Source: Allomyces arbusculus (lineage: Eukaryota; Blastocladiomycota; Blastocladiomycetes; Blastocladiales; Blastocladiaceae). Taken from it: a stretch of DNA of 64,000 bases. The notes beneath the pieces are model-generated. The model had not been told where the DNA came from, made no database searches, and saw nothing but the letters and a program-made list of their open reading frames with translations. How positions within the stretch are numbered: position 1 is the first letter of the stretch; each line of letters opens with the position of its first letter. Location of the stretch: positions 32,656 to 96,655 of the forward strand of contig JADHYV010000072.1 in NCBI GenBank assembly GCA_027604705.1, given 5' to 3'. Below, piece by piece: positions 53,076 through 64,000 of this stretch. The translations under genes were made by a program, and so were the position numbers.

Positions 53076-53914
53076 ATGTCCAAGGACGACGAATACGATT
53101 TCCTGTTCAAGGGTAAGCAAGCTGCACGCACCGCGCGCGCGCGCCATCGGCCGTGGTGACCGGCCGGCATCCATTTCCTGGCGCTCCTCGGCCCGGTTTC
53201 CCCCACTAACGCGCGTGTGCCCCCTTGCACTGCCACTAGTCGTGCTGATCGGCGATTCGGGCGTCGGCAAGTCGAACCTGCTGTCGCGGTTCACGCGCAA
53301 CGAGTTCAACCTCGAGTCCAAGTCGACGATTGGCGTTGAGTTTGCCACGCGCTCCATCCAGGTCGACGGCAAGACGATCAAGGCGCAGATCTGGGATACG
53401 GTACGTGACGTGCCATACCGGATTCTTTACTGTGTGAGACTTGACTAACCCTTACGATCCGGTTTCGCAGGCGGGACAGGAGCGGTACCGCGCGATCACG
53501 TCGGCCTACTACCGCGGCGCCGTCGGTGCGCTGCTCGTCTACGATATTGCCAAGCACGTCACCTACGAGAACGTGAATCGGTGGCTGAAGGAGCTGCGCG
53601 ACCATGCTGACAACAACATTGTCATCATGCTCGTCGGGAACAAGTCGGATCTGCGCCATTTGCGTGCCGTGCCTACCGACGAGGCCAAGCAGTTTGCCGA
53701 GGACAATGGCCTCAGTTTCATTGAGACGTCGGCGCTCGACGCGAGCAACGTTGAGCTGGCGTTCCAGCGCATTCTCACCGAAATCTACAAGATTGTGTCG
53801 AAGCGCGCGCTCGAGGAGAACGCGGCCAACATTGCCCCGACCAAGGGCGACACAATCAACATTACGCCGACGCCCGGCGGCGACGACGCCAAGGCCGCGG
53901 GCAAGTGCTGCTAA
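53076..53914 (+). CDS. RAB11-family GTPase (Ypt31/32 type), 3 exons
   Basis: Exons 53076-53112, 53240-53400 and 53471-53914 give 213 residues. All Ras-like GTP-binding motifs are seen: P-loop GDSGVGKSN, switch [13 protein letters not shown], the G3 motif WDTAGQE split by intron 2 (WDT|AGQE), GNKSD and ETSALD. The start [20 protein letters not shown] and [20 protein letters not shown] are almost invariant in Rab11. The C-terminus ends AAGKCC, the double-Cys signal for geranylgeranylation. The protein controls exit from the trans-Golgi and recycling endosomes. Intron 1 lies just before the P-loop. It sits next to ArfGAP1, another trafficking gene, on the same strand. Confidence 0.97.
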
Positions 53915-54516
53915 GCGTGTGTCTCGTCGTCGTTTTTCTGATTCTGTTTGATTGCTTGCTCTTAACTTTGTTGTCGCCGTCGTCGTCTTTTTCTTCTTGG
54001 CTCCACACGAACGCTGATCCGGGTCGGGTCTGCCTGCCTCCATTCATTGTGCGCGCGCGTGCGATTCCTTGCCGGCGCGGCGTGGTGGGTGGGTGGAAGC
54101 GCGCGCGGTCCTGGCGGCCGCGCCGTTTGTATCTTTCTCTTCCGGCGCCTGTCTCATCCCCGTCCCGGTTGACTTTGCAGTACAATTCGTTCTTGGTTGA
54201 TCTTGGTCGTCGTCGTTGTGTTCTTGCGCGGTCTGAAGGTCAGGTTCGCCACTATTCGCCACGCTTGCCACGGTCACGAGACGTTCGTTCGTGTCGAGAT
54301 GGTCTCTTCGCTTTTGCTCCAGATACCGACGACGCTGGCAACGTTTCCATATTATTCGCTTCCCCTGCACCCTCTTCTCGCCGAACCGGCTGCAACCGCT
54401 CCAATCAATATCCTGTGGCATTGGACCGAGCAGCACACGAACTGAACCAGCTCGAGCACACTCCGACCACCGCCACCAACCGACCCGTCCTGCCGCGTCA
54501 TCCGGCAGCAACCACC
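53915..54516. promoter_or_regulatory. Intergenic region RAB11 / ArfGAP1
   Basis: The 602 bases begin with T-rich DNA (TCGTTTTTCTGATTCTGTTTG near 53931), a plausible RAB11 3' end, and end with the ACCACCATG of the ArfGAP gene. No gene is seen. Confidence 0.45.
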
Positions 54517-55861
54517 ATGACCGAAGATTTCCGCACGCTCGTGCAGGAACTGCAGCGCGCCGACGACGCCAACCGCAAGTGCTTCGAGTGCGGCGCGCCC
54601 AACCCGCAGGTCAATCCCTTCCTGGTCTCCTGCGTGGCCACCCCCGCACGCCTGAGCTGACGACGTCGATGGCGATGCACATGGTACTAGTGGGCCAGCG
54701 TTACCTATGGCATCCTTTTTTGCCTCGAGTGTTCAGGTATGCACGCCGTGAAGTTGTCTCGCGTCGACGGGGCGCTGACGCCACGCTCCATGTCTAGGCC
54801 AGCATCGCGCTCTCGGCGTGCACTTGAGGTATATTGCGTTGGCGACACTCGCTCACTCGGCACGCACACGCGTACACTGACTGTGCGATTCTCCGTGACC
54901 AGTTTTGTGCGGTCCGTGACCATGGACAAGTGGTCGTCCGACCAGTTCAAGAAGATGCAGGTGCGCGCGTCGACTCTGAACCTCCCCTTTCGCGCCGAGC
55001 CACCTATCCTCACCTTCCTCTGACCCCCCCCCCCCCCCCCCCACCACCAGCTCGGCGGCAACGCGCGCGCGAACGCGTTCCTCTCGGCGCAGCCTGACTG
55101 GCCCGGCCAATCGGCGCCGATCAGCGTCAAGTACAACACCAAGGCTGCGGCGCTCTACCGGCACAAGCTGCAGTGTGACGTGGAGGGCAAGTTCTTCGAT
55201 GAGCGCGACGTGCAGTGGAACGCGGTCGCGCCTGCAAGTACCGCTGGGGCCGCCACAGCGGGTGCGAGCCCGATGCTCGGCAGTCTTCCGACCAAGGCGC
55301 AGAACGAGGATTATTTCGGGCGGATGGGGAGCGCGAATGCGGCGCGGCCAGAGTACGTTCAGTTGTATCCCACTGTACCGCGGTCGCGGACCCACACTTA
55401 CGATCCGCGCTCCACAGTCACCTCCCGCCGTCGCAAGGCGGCCGGTACACCGGTTTCGGCAGCTCGAGCTTCACCCCGTCCTCTCCCGCGGCCCCACGGA
55501 CCGCTTCCCCCGCATTCAACCCGGCCGAACTGATCAACGACCCTGTCTCGGCGCTCACCAAAGGCTGGTCGCTATTCTCTTCCGCGGCGGCCACCGTCAC
55601 CGAAACCGTCGGCACCGTCGTGCACCGCGGGTCCCAGCTCGTGCAGGACCCGTCGTTCCAGGACCAAGTCTCGCGCAACTTGAACAGTGTCGGCGACATC
55701 CTCTCCAAGGTGGGCGAAACGGCGCTTGCCACGGGCACGCGCGCGTACCACCATATGCGCGAGGCGCAAGGCGCCGGCGGGCAGTCGTCCCGTGCACGGG
55801 CCGGGTCGCGTGGGGGGTACGCACAGGTGCCGGACGCGTACGGGCTCGTGCCGGATCCGAA

Positions 55862-55900
<39 letters not shown>

Positions 55901-56141
55901 CCAGGCCGAAGCCTGGGGCGCTCAGCCAGTACAGCAGCAAGCGCAGCAGCCGCCGTTGCCCCCGCGGCAAGCGAGCGGGCTGGACGGGTGGGGCGATGCC
56001 GCTTGGGAACCTGCACCGGCGCCCGTGCAGGAGACGACGACGGTTGTGCCGGCCGGATCGGCGTCGGGAGTCACGCCTGCGGCGGGTGGAGCGAGTATGC
56101 GCAAGGCTGCGAAAAAGGACGATGATTGGGACCAGTGGTGA
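54517..56141 (+). CDS. ArfGAP1-type GTPase-activating protein for Arf1 (6 exons)
   Basis: Exons 54517-54609, 54691-54736, 54798-54828, 54903-54960, 55051-55352 and 55418-56141 join exactly to 417 residues. The zinc-finger GAP domain reads [41 protein letters not shown] with the C-x2-C-x16-C-x2-C spacing and the arginine finger in QHRALGVH. Tiny exons 2 and 3 (46 and 31 bases) encode its core. After a linker comes GGRYTGFGSS and an amphipathic Ser/Thr-rich lipid-packing-sensor-like stretch (LTKGWSLFSSAAATVTETVG). Then come an 11-Gln run and a C-terminus ending DDDWDQW, which resembles coat- or adaptor-binding Trp motifs. It acts on COPI vesicles at the Golgi. Intron 4 has a 19-base C run just before its acceptor. 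Confidence 0.95.
55024..55042. repeat. 19-base C run in ArfGAP1 intron 4
   Basis: The run occupies the place of the polypyrimidine tract and is followed by ACCACCAG at the acceptor (55050). It is the most extreme of several C or G homopolymers in non-coding DNA here. Confidence 0.9.
55866..55900. repeat. CAG triplet run encoding polyglutamine in ArfGAP1
   Basis: Eleven CAG codons followed by a His codon give DQ(11)H in the disordered tail. This pure repeat is likely length-polymorphic. Confidence 0.85.
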
Positions 56142-58251
56142 GGAGGAGGTGTGGGACGGGGAAGGAGCTGTTGCGACGGGGTGGAGGGTGGCGAGATGCG
56201 AGGAGGGGGGATATATTGATTCAAGAGGAGAATGGTAAACGTTGCGGTGCGTGCTTGTGAGCGCGGGGAGCGCTGGGATCTGCTGCGCACCGCAGCGCAT
56301 CGCTGACGGGGCGTATGCTCAGGGGAGGTCAGTTGGCAGCAGATCACCGCACATTTGTTTGAGGGTTCGCTCGGTGGTTCGAGGAGGTGGCGCATATGAC
56401 AGCCGATTTGGTGATCCTGAAGGGACCTCGTCGAGGGGTCATGCCCTCATGGCACTCACAAACGCAATCGTCCGGCAGCGTGTCGGGCGCGCATCTGACT
56501 CGCACCCAGTCGCCAGGATTCAACGAGGCAGAGCACCTGCTCGCAAGGAAATGCCCCGCGCGTGGCTTAACCGCGCCTCTGCAAGCGCGCGTGCGGGTGC
56601 CATCTATAAGCACGTACGATCCATCCAACACTCCTGCGCCGCCCGCACGTCGACAGCGGGCCTGATGTTGGCGCCTTGCCGCGCAGTCGCGCCCAAGAGT
56701 GCCAACACAGCGGCGCGTCGTTGCAATGCGAAATTAGGTGGCGGCTGCGGACCACCTGCCAGATGGTCGCGCCGCAAAGTGACCTCCACCCAGAGTGGAC
56801 GCGTTTCAGCTAAAGGTGCATCTCCTGTGAGCAAGTCACGGTGGGCATGATGGCCACGCGGGCATAGAACACGCTCGCTGCTGCGTACGCTGTGGGACGT
56901 AAAACACGCTGCTGCGTCCTCCCACTCATGGGATGGCGTGGCAGGTGTGTCCAAAGCCCCGACTGCGTTCGCCGATATGTGTGAAATACGACGCTGGCGC
57001 AGTTGTGTGTGTGGCTGACTGGGGGAATGGTGACGACGTCCTGCGCACCGCTTCGCATCGCTGACATGCGGACTGGGCGAGACTATCCGTGGCCAATCGT
57101 GGCAGCGAGGCGCCAATTTCGCTGTGGACGGCCACATGGGCTGCGAGATCTCTCGCCGAGACGTATGTCGGTTTGTGATGACTTGACGTCGACCTGAATG
57201 GAGAGTTGGACGGGCCCGCACGTTCTCCAATTTCTTTCTTCACGTCCAATTCTGAGCAATCGTTGAGAAGGGAGCGCTACAGGGCAACCTCTGAAGAGGC
57301 CGGCGTGCACGAACACAATTGCAAACACAGTGGACGTGGTGGCAGCATTTGCAGAGCACTCTGACGCAAGCATGTTTGGCTCGGAGCGTGGATCAGAATG
57401 CGATCAACGGTTTGGAGCTGCCATGGGCAGGACCGCGTTCAGACGCGTTTTACGCTCATTTACGTGTGGCGCCGTGACGAGAGTGCCAGGGCCGAGTCCG
57501 GCTTGACTTGCGGCACTTCAACCATTCACCAACTTGTACGGACTCGATCAATAACTCGCTGCAATCTCGAATGCCAGGGAGGGCAGCCAAGAATGCCTCG
57601 TCATTTTCCGAGTTCGACGACGTTGCCGGCGCGGCTGGGTCGTCCAGAGGATCACGCGAACTCGTCGCTTCGCATGTCCAAATCTCCGCATCATATGCTT
57701 GCAGTCGTTGGAAATGATCGGGCCGACGCTTCAGTCCTGCAATTCGCCCGTTTGAAACGTGCCGTTTCTGGTTTGGCTCGCCAATCATGAATCTGGGAGG
57801 GTCGCGACTGTACGATGCCAGTGAACGGCAGCGTGCCAGCCAAACGGCGCAGCCGTCTCGCGCAAAGCAGGGTGGGCATGATGGCTGAAGAGTCGCAAGC
57901 TGCGGCTGGACCGGTTCTGCCACGTCTTTGAAAAGCGTCTTTCATGGGGTCGGCGCTCATAAAATGGACGGACGACCGTCGCGATTGAGCGCCCGACACG
58001 CCCGAGTTCGTGCGCTCGTCGACAGCACACACAGGTCAGGTCATTTCAGACTTGGGGGAGGCATGAACGCGCGCGCCTTTCGCTCATATCACCTACACCC
58101 TTGAAGAATCAGCCCTCCCCGCGTTGTCTCTTGTTGTTCATAGGCTGACAGGTGCATTCTTTCTCGGTGTCCGATCATAGATTCGTATCTCGAGGGGACT
58201 TTTCTCCATCGTATCGTGAGCCGCATAGACGATTCTCGGGCCCGTCCCGCG
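56142..58251. other. Gene-poor region between ArfGAP1 and the ABCA gene
   Basis: About 2.1 kb with lower GC. It contains two similar copies of CTGCGCACCGC..CGCATCGCTGAC (near 56282 and 57043), two copies of GGTGGGCATGATGGC (near 56840 and 57869), and one protein-like minus-strand ORF listed separately. Short TATA-like ATATATTGATTC occurs at 56210-56221. The last 200 bases must contain the ABCA promoter. Confidence 0.45.
57456..57923 (-). CDS. Orphan hypothetical ORF, 155 residues (uncertain)
   Basis: A minus-strand frame starting at 57923 (MAEPVQPQLATLQPSCPPCF). From residue 45 on the composition looks like a real soluble protein (HVSNGRIAGLKRRPDHFQRL; SENDEAFLAALPGIRDCSEL; LLIESVQVGEWLKCRK) with balanced charge. 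No motif or family is recognised. It may be a young or decayed gene in a repeat-bearing region, or chance. Confidence 0.25.
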   Translation of the reverse strand: MAEPVQPQLATLQPSCPPCFARDGCAVWLARCRSLASYSRDPPRFMIGEPNQKRHVSNGRIAGLKRRPDHFQRLQAYDAEIWTCEATSSRDPLDDPAAPATSSNSENDEAFLAALPGIRDCSELLIESVQVGEWLKCRKSSRTRPWHSRHGATRK

Positions 58252-61200
58252 ATGGCGGGGTTCCTCGCGCAAGTCGCAGCGTTGCTGCGCAAGAACGCCC
58301 TCATTCTGCAGCGATCGCCGTTCCAACTCGCCCTGGCGGTCCTGTCGCCGCTCGTTTTCTTGCTCGTCGCGGCCCTGGCATCCACGGCGCTCTCGTCGAG
58401 TTTTTCCGCTGCGGGTGCGACTACCGACACGTCGCATCCGGCCGCCGTCTCGCTCACCTTCCCCAAATGCACGAACGCGCTGGGTCGGTGCCGCCCGCGG
58501 CTCTTGTACGCGCCCAACGACGTCTACCATGCGCGGATCATGCATGCGGTCGCCGACGGCATGGGGCTGTCGTCGAGTTCGACCGACGACGTGCGTCCGT
58601 TTGCGACGCTCGACGAGCTCGCACAGTACCTGCTCGAACAGCAGATCAAGTTGACGAGCGACCGCGACTTCAACTTTGGGATTGGGTTCACGACGTTTTT
58701 CGGCGCCGATGCGCCCAGGAGCCTGGATGAGGCGGGTGCGCTGGTCGAGCGCGTCAATGGGACGCACTACTCGATTCTGACGGTCCAAAGCAGCGGGTTC
58801 TTTTCGTCGGGCCGCGACATGTTCTTGCCGGGGGTCGCGACCGCGTCGCCCCCGCTGTTTTTAAAAACGCAGCTGGACCGCGCGATTATCCAGACGGTTC
58901 GCGTGGATTGCCCTTATTTTGACCGCCGACTGCCGAGGTATTGACATTCACTCTCTTTTTTCTCGCTCTAGCGCAGCGAAATGAAGGGCAAGTCGGCACC
59001 GTCGCTGGACATCAAGGTGTCGGGCTGGCCGACGCCTGAGAACGTGGATTTGTGGGACTACTCGGCCGCCCGCTCCGAAGACGGCAGCAAGCAGAATGCC
59101 AACGAAAAGGCGTCGACGCGCATGGGCAACGCGTTCACGGCCGCGTTTCTGTTCTTTGGGTACTGCCCGATGTTCCTCATCGTCATGTCCATGGTCGGCA
59201 GCGAGAGTACGTTTCTCCGCCTTGTGCGTTGATTTGTATTTACCGCAATTCACTGATCTACTTTATACGTTCTTCTCCATTAGAGTACATGGGCCTCCTG
59301 ACTGTCCTCCGGAAGCTGGGCATGTCCGAGGCCGCGTACTGGGTCGCCAGTTTTGTCACCCTCGTTCTGCTCGTCATCCTCTCGGCACTCTTGTCGATGC
59401 TTGCAATTCCGGCATACCCGGCCACGTTCCCGCTCTCCAACGCGTCGGCGGCCATCACCCTTGTCGTCCAGTTTGCCGCGGGCCTCCAGATCGTATCGTT
59501 TGGTCTCGTCCTTGTCGCTGGGCTCACGCAGCAGTACGCCGTCAACGCTCTCGCAGGTCTGCTGCTCATGGCGTCGATCCTGTGCTCGGGACTCCTCGGG
59601 TTTCTCGACTCGGTCTCGGGCGCCGGAATCATGCCCAAGGCGCCCTCGGGTTTTTTCGTCGGGTTCAGCTCGGCCCCGGCGCTCGGGTGGATTCTCGAGT
59701 TTTTGTTCCCGGTGCTCGCGCACGGCAAGCTCGTGTTTGACGTGAGCTCGGCGGTCCCGCTCAAGAACGAGACGCTGACCTGGACGCACGCGCGGCTCAC
59801 AACAGCGCGCACGTACGTCAGCGACAAGGTTGAATTTGCGGCGTCCACGACGATCGACACGGTGCTGCTCATGTGTCTCGTGCCGCTCGTGTACGTGGCC
59901 GTCGCGTGGTACCTGGCGCAGGTCGTGGGTGGAGCGCAGCGGCTGTGGGACCCGTTTGTTCCGTCGATTTTCCAGCGGCGCGTCGAGGAGAGTTTCCGGT
60001 TCCACGCCCAAGCCAAGGACAATGAGGAGCTGGTCGTCGAGAATTTACGTGTCACGTACGATGCAAGGCTGTTGAGATGCCGCAGCCGGAAATTGCACGA
60101 GGCCGTCAAAGGCGTCTCGTTTGCGGTGCGTCGCGGCCAGGTGCTGTCGCTACTGGGCACCAATGGAGCCGGTAAGAGTCTCGTTGTTTTATGGCCCTCG
60201 CGGGTTGTTTCCGTGACTGATCGGCGCATTTTCGGCTCGCTAGGCAAGTCGACCGTCATCAACGCGATCACGGGCCAGCTACGCCCCACGTCGGGCCGCG
60301 TGTCGTGCTTTGGGACCGGCCACATGGGAACGATCCAGAAACGCATCGGCGTCACGGCACAGCACGACTACACGTGGCCGGCGCTGACGGCCGCCGAGCA
60401 CATTGCGCTGTTCGCCTCGTTCCGCGGCATTCCGGCGACCGAAGAGTACATTCTCGACCGGCTCCAACAGGTTGGGCTCGAGGATAGTACCGACCTGCCC
60501 GTACGCGCGTTTTCGGGTGGGATGCGTCGCCGGCTGTGCATTGTCCTGGCGTCGGTCGGGCGGCCGCCGGTGTGCATTCTCGACGAGCCCACGAGCTCGC
60601 TCGACCCGATCAACCGCCGCAAGGTCTGGAAGTTTGTTCAGTCGCTCAAGGAGCACGCGGCCGTGATCTTGACGACGCATTTGCTCGACGAGGCCGATGC
60701 GCTCGGGGACTCGATTTGCATCATGAAAGACGGCGAGGTGAAAGGTGCTTTTCCCCTGACCATGCTCGTTTTTCAGGTGGTCATGATCTTGACTTGTTTC
60801 TCCACCCTGTTTGATAGCTGCCGGCACGTCGCTTGAACTCAAGGCGCGCCACGGGTCCGGGTACGAGGTGCACCTGCTTTTGCACGAGCACGCGAATGTT
60901 GACGACGCCAAGGCCATTATTACCGGTCTCGCGCCGGGCGCAGTTATTTCGCAGCGGTCTAAGGACATGCTGGCCGTCACGGTACCCACCACAACGCAAT
61001 CGGCCGGATCCGCGGTCGTGCCGTTGCTCCAGTACCTGCAGTCGGACGACGCGTCGCGCGTTGCGCTCATTGCCGAGTTCAACGTGCAGAATACGTCGCT
61101 CGAGCAAGTGTTTCTCAATGTCGCCGGATACGGCACCGCGGGCGCCGAAATGACGCTGGGTGACGAGACGACCGCTCAGGCAACTGAGTCCGACGTGGGC

Positions 61201-64000
61201 AAAAAGAAAAAGAAGCAGAAGACGAGAAAGGGTAAGCGCGTCGAGGCGTCGACCGTGCCGCCCACCGAGGACACGTCGTTTGAGCTGCCGTCGGTTCCGA
61301 TCAAGCGCACGTTGCCGTCGCAGCTGATTGCCGTGTTTTTCAAGAACCTGGCCTACCAGGCCAAGCAGACCAAGTCGTCTATTGCCATTATCTTGTTCAC
61401 ACTGGCTATGGCGGGCCTGTGCGTGTTCATCTTGAGCATGTCCAACAACTCGACCAAGGTGTGCCCTGGCGGGTACTTTGAGCCCGTGCACGGCAAGGGT
61501 TGCTCGCTGGGTCCCCTCAAGCAAAAGCTCGTCAACAGCATGGGCAAGTTTGCGCCGAGCCCGGCAAATGACCTCGGCGCGCTCGCGACCGACTTCCAGT
61601 TCGGACCAGCGAGCAGTGCCATGGCGTATAACGGGTCGCGGTACTGGTTGTGGGACCAGTCGCAGGGCGGCAACGCGGATCAGCTGATTACGACGGCGAC
61701 GTCAACCAACTGGACCCAAGTCGCTCGCCAGTGGCACGGCAATGTTCAGTCGGAGCTCATGTCCAGGTACTACTTGCCCGACCTGCTCCACTCGCAGCCC
61801 GTGACCGTGACCAAGGTCGACCGCGACCCGATCGACTTGATTCGCGACACGGCCATTGCCATGTCTAAGTCGCGGTCGCCATTGCCTGACGCGTGTGCCG
61901 AGTATTCGTCGCGCACCAAGGCGTTTGTCGTCACGGACCCCAATTCCTCGGCCGGTGCCGAGTATGTCAAGCGGTTCCCGGACGCGGCGCTCAGCGTCCG
62001 CGCGTGGTCAGACAAAGGCACGGACGTGACCATCAACGTCCCGCTCGCCGCATGGAACGCGCAGTCGTACTTCACGGTCGTCGGAGCTGCGACCGACGAC
62101 GAGCGCGGGATCATGTGCAAGTGGGTCGCTCCAAACGCCGCGAGGCCGCCGTCGGACGCGTACAATACGCTGCGAACTCGTTCCGACAAGGACGATTCGG
62201 ATTTGGATTCAAATTCGTCCTGGGGCCCGCTGACCTCGCATGACGACATGGCTCTGCGCACGATCATTGCCTCGCTCACAACGGCGCAGCTGCGCGCAAC
62301 GCTCAACTCCAAGACAGAGCAAATTACGAGCGTGATTCAAGACGTGCCTGCGGTCGCCGCGCCAGTGGCAAGTGCCACGATCGTGCTGTTCACGCTGCCG
62401 TTCTCCGTGTTCCTCCTCTTTGCCGTGTACCTGTTGATCCCGTTTGACGAAAAGGAAAATGGGCTGCTCTCGTTCTACCGCGTCAACGGGCTCTCGCTCT
62501 GGGCGTGCTGGCTCGGGCACTATCTGTTCAACATCATCATTTCGCTGCCGACGATCATTCTCGTCACGATCGTTGTGGCCCTGTATTTCCCCAACGCCAA
62601 CGTGGGCATGTTTTTGCTCGTCCTGCTTGTTGGCGTACATGGCCTAATAGCGCTCGCGTTCCTGCTCGCGTCGCTCATCGGGTCACTGACGGTCGCGCGA
62701 CTGGCCTCGTTCCTGTTCCCGCCCATTGCGAGTATCCTGTCGGCGGCGCTCGTCATCAACCAGAGCAGCATGTCGTGGGCAATCGTCTTGTTCCCGCCGC
62801 TCCCGTTCTTAGCCGCAATGAACAGTGTGCTCGTGTCGGCGCCCGTGCAAGGTGTGCTCTTGTTTGTGTCGGTGCTCGTGGCCTGCGCATACATTGTGCT
62901 GGCAATTGTGATCATGACCGTGCTCGAGGGCGATCTGGTGGGCAAGCTCGGCAAGCTGATCAAGCGCCGGCAGGCGGCCAAGCCGCAGGAGGGGATTGCG
63001 ATGCGTGACCTGGAACGCGCCCAGTCTGCGGCGAGTTTTGGAGAGGACGAGGACGCCGAAGTGCGGGCCGAGCGCGAGGCGCTCATCAAGGATCCGTCGG
63101 GTCCCGAGTCGACGTACGCGGTCAAGGTCGTGGACCTCTACAAGTCGTTTGGCAAGAAGTACGTTCTCGAAGGTATGCATCTCGGCATCAAACCAGGCGT
63201 CGTGTTTGGACTCACTGGCCACAACGGTTCGGGGAAGGTACGCTCTTGACTCTTTCCTCCACCCGTTATTCAACTATGATATATACTAATCGGACACCCA
63301 TATAGTCGACGCTGCTGAACATTCTCATGGGCGCGTCGCGTGCCACCGCGGGCCAAGCATTTGTCGGTGGTCTCCCAGTTACCTCGCGCGACCTGTGCGG
63401 CGTGCTTGGCGTTTGCCCGCAAGCCGATCTCGTGCTCGGCGACCTGACGGTCGAGGAGAACCTTCTCTTCTTTGCTCGTGTGCGCGGCGCACCCTTGCGT
63501 GGGGCCGACCTGGCCCATCTCGTCCGTCGGTGCGCCGAAGTCATTGGGCTCGGGTCGCCCGAAGTCCTGCGGCGCGCGGCACACCAGTTATCCGGCGGGA
63601 TGCGTCGACGCCTCGCATTCGGCGTGGCTGTCATTGGGTCGCCCGCCGTGATCATCATTGACGAAGGGTCGGCCGGGTTAGATCCAGCGAACCGGCTTGG
63701 GATCTGGAAACTGATTGGCCGGATCCGCGACCGCGGCGATGCGACGATTTTGCTGACGACGCACTACATGTCCGAAGCCGACGCGTTGTGCACGCGGATT
63801 GCAATCATGGCCGGTGGACGGGTGCGGGTGCTCGGGAATCAAGTCGCGCTCAAGCAGGCGTACGGCAAGGGGTACAATGTGCAGCTCCAGGTGCCCGTGG
63901 TGGCCAAGACAGACCCGGCCAATGCTGAGCGCGACGCGATTGCGCGTGTGGTGGCCGCGCTCGGTGCCCATGTTTCTGCGCCGGGTACCACAGCCACAAA
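58252..64000 (+). CDS. Full-size ABC transporter, subfamily A (ABCA), 3' end outside the window
   Basis: Exons 58252-58896, 58972-59206, 59284-60171, 60244-60744, 60818-63237 and 63306 to the window end give 1794 residues so far. Architecture: TMD1 with an early membrane helix (FQLALAVLSPLVFLLVAALA), a large extracytoplasmic loop and a six-helix core (YMGLLTVLRKLGMSEAAYWV). NBD1 has Walker A GTNGAGKST, signature SGGMRRR, Walker B CILDEPTSSLDP and the H-loop TTHLLDEAD. TMD2 follows with its own large loop. NBD2 has Walker A GHNGSGKST, signature LSGGMRRRLAF, Walker B VIIIDEGSAGLDP and TTHYMSEAD. Both sites look catalytically complete. ABCA proteins move lipids across membranes; the cargo here is unknown. 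The start is taken at 58252 because the codon 36 bases upstream is GTG. Confidence 0.93.

Noticed and set aside
58216-58251. Upstream start for the ABCA protein at 58216
   Set aside because: The codon there is GTG; the first ATG is at 58252, directly before the expected N-terminal segment.

Overview
The window is nuclear DNA of a eukaryote, most probably an early-diverging, flagellated (zoosporic) fungus. Genes are monocistronic, GC-rich and closely spaced. Most are broken by short introns (about 60-120 bases) with donors GTACGT, GTGCGT or GTGAGT and acceptors usually TAG or CAG. Start codons often sit in ACCATG context. The gene set is fungal and opisthokont-like: ALG6, Golgi apyrase, condensin H, NSA2, CCA1, RAB11, ArfGAP1. 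A katanin p80 gene and a WDR91 gene are typical of lineages that keep flagella and an animal-like endosomal system. High GC and the intron style would suit Blastocladiomycota, but no marker here proves the phylum. I found no rRNA, tRNA, CRISPR array or intact transposon.

Layout. 0.2-1.2 kb: TatD-type hydrolase, overlapping tail-to-tail with ALG6 (1.2-3.3 kb, minus). 4.0-6.1 kb: GDA1/CD39 apyrase. 6.8-10.5 kb: unrecognised multi-pass membrane protein. 10.7-11.7 kb (minus): pyridoxal kinase. 12.4-13.9 kb: J-domain protein fused to a TMEM185-like membrane region. 14.5-17.4 kb: condensin subunit 2. 17.9-20.9 kb: katanin p80. 22.8-25.9 kb: Pro/Tyr/His-rich protein with an internal segment resembling a retroelement-integrase zinc-binding module. 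27.1-31.3 kb: three tandem MAPEG genes, two of them inside a duplicated unit of about 2 kb. 31.6-32.4 kb (minus): NSA2. 32.8-33.2 kb: small complex I-like subunit. 33.3-35.5 kb (minus): WDR91. 36.2-37.8 kb (minus): Cys-rich type I membrane protein. 38.4-38.9 kb: RPP14-like RNase P/MRP subunit. 38.9-42.1 kb (minus): low-complexity coiled-coil protein. 42.7-44.8 kb: CCA-adding enzyme. 53.1-53.9 kb: RAB11. 54.5-56.1 kb: ArfGAP1. 58.3 kb to the window end: full-size ABCA transporter, cut off by the window edge.

Two stretches differ from this housekeeping background. From 44.9 to 52.7 kb, gene-poor DNA holds four small, mostly intronless genes. Each encodes a short Pro/Thr/Ser-rich N-terminus, one membrane segment and a short C-terminal region that in three of them is a Gly/Asp repeat tail of the GGGGD type. 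A probable relic of the upstream DNA of one copy lies at about 48.1 kb. I regard this family as the most likely undescribed system in the window. From 56.1 to 58.2 kb, another gene-poor interval contains repeated fragments and one orphan ORF.

Functional themes are membrane trafficking (RAB11, ArfGAP1, WDR91, apyrase), N-glycosylation (ALG6, with the apyrase clearing nucleoside diphosphates in the lumen), RNA and ribosome maturation (NSA2, RPP14, CCA1), and chromosome or cytoskeleton structure (condensin H, katanin p80). Neighbours are not obviously co-functional. Several divergent pairs share intergenic regions of about 420-660 bases.
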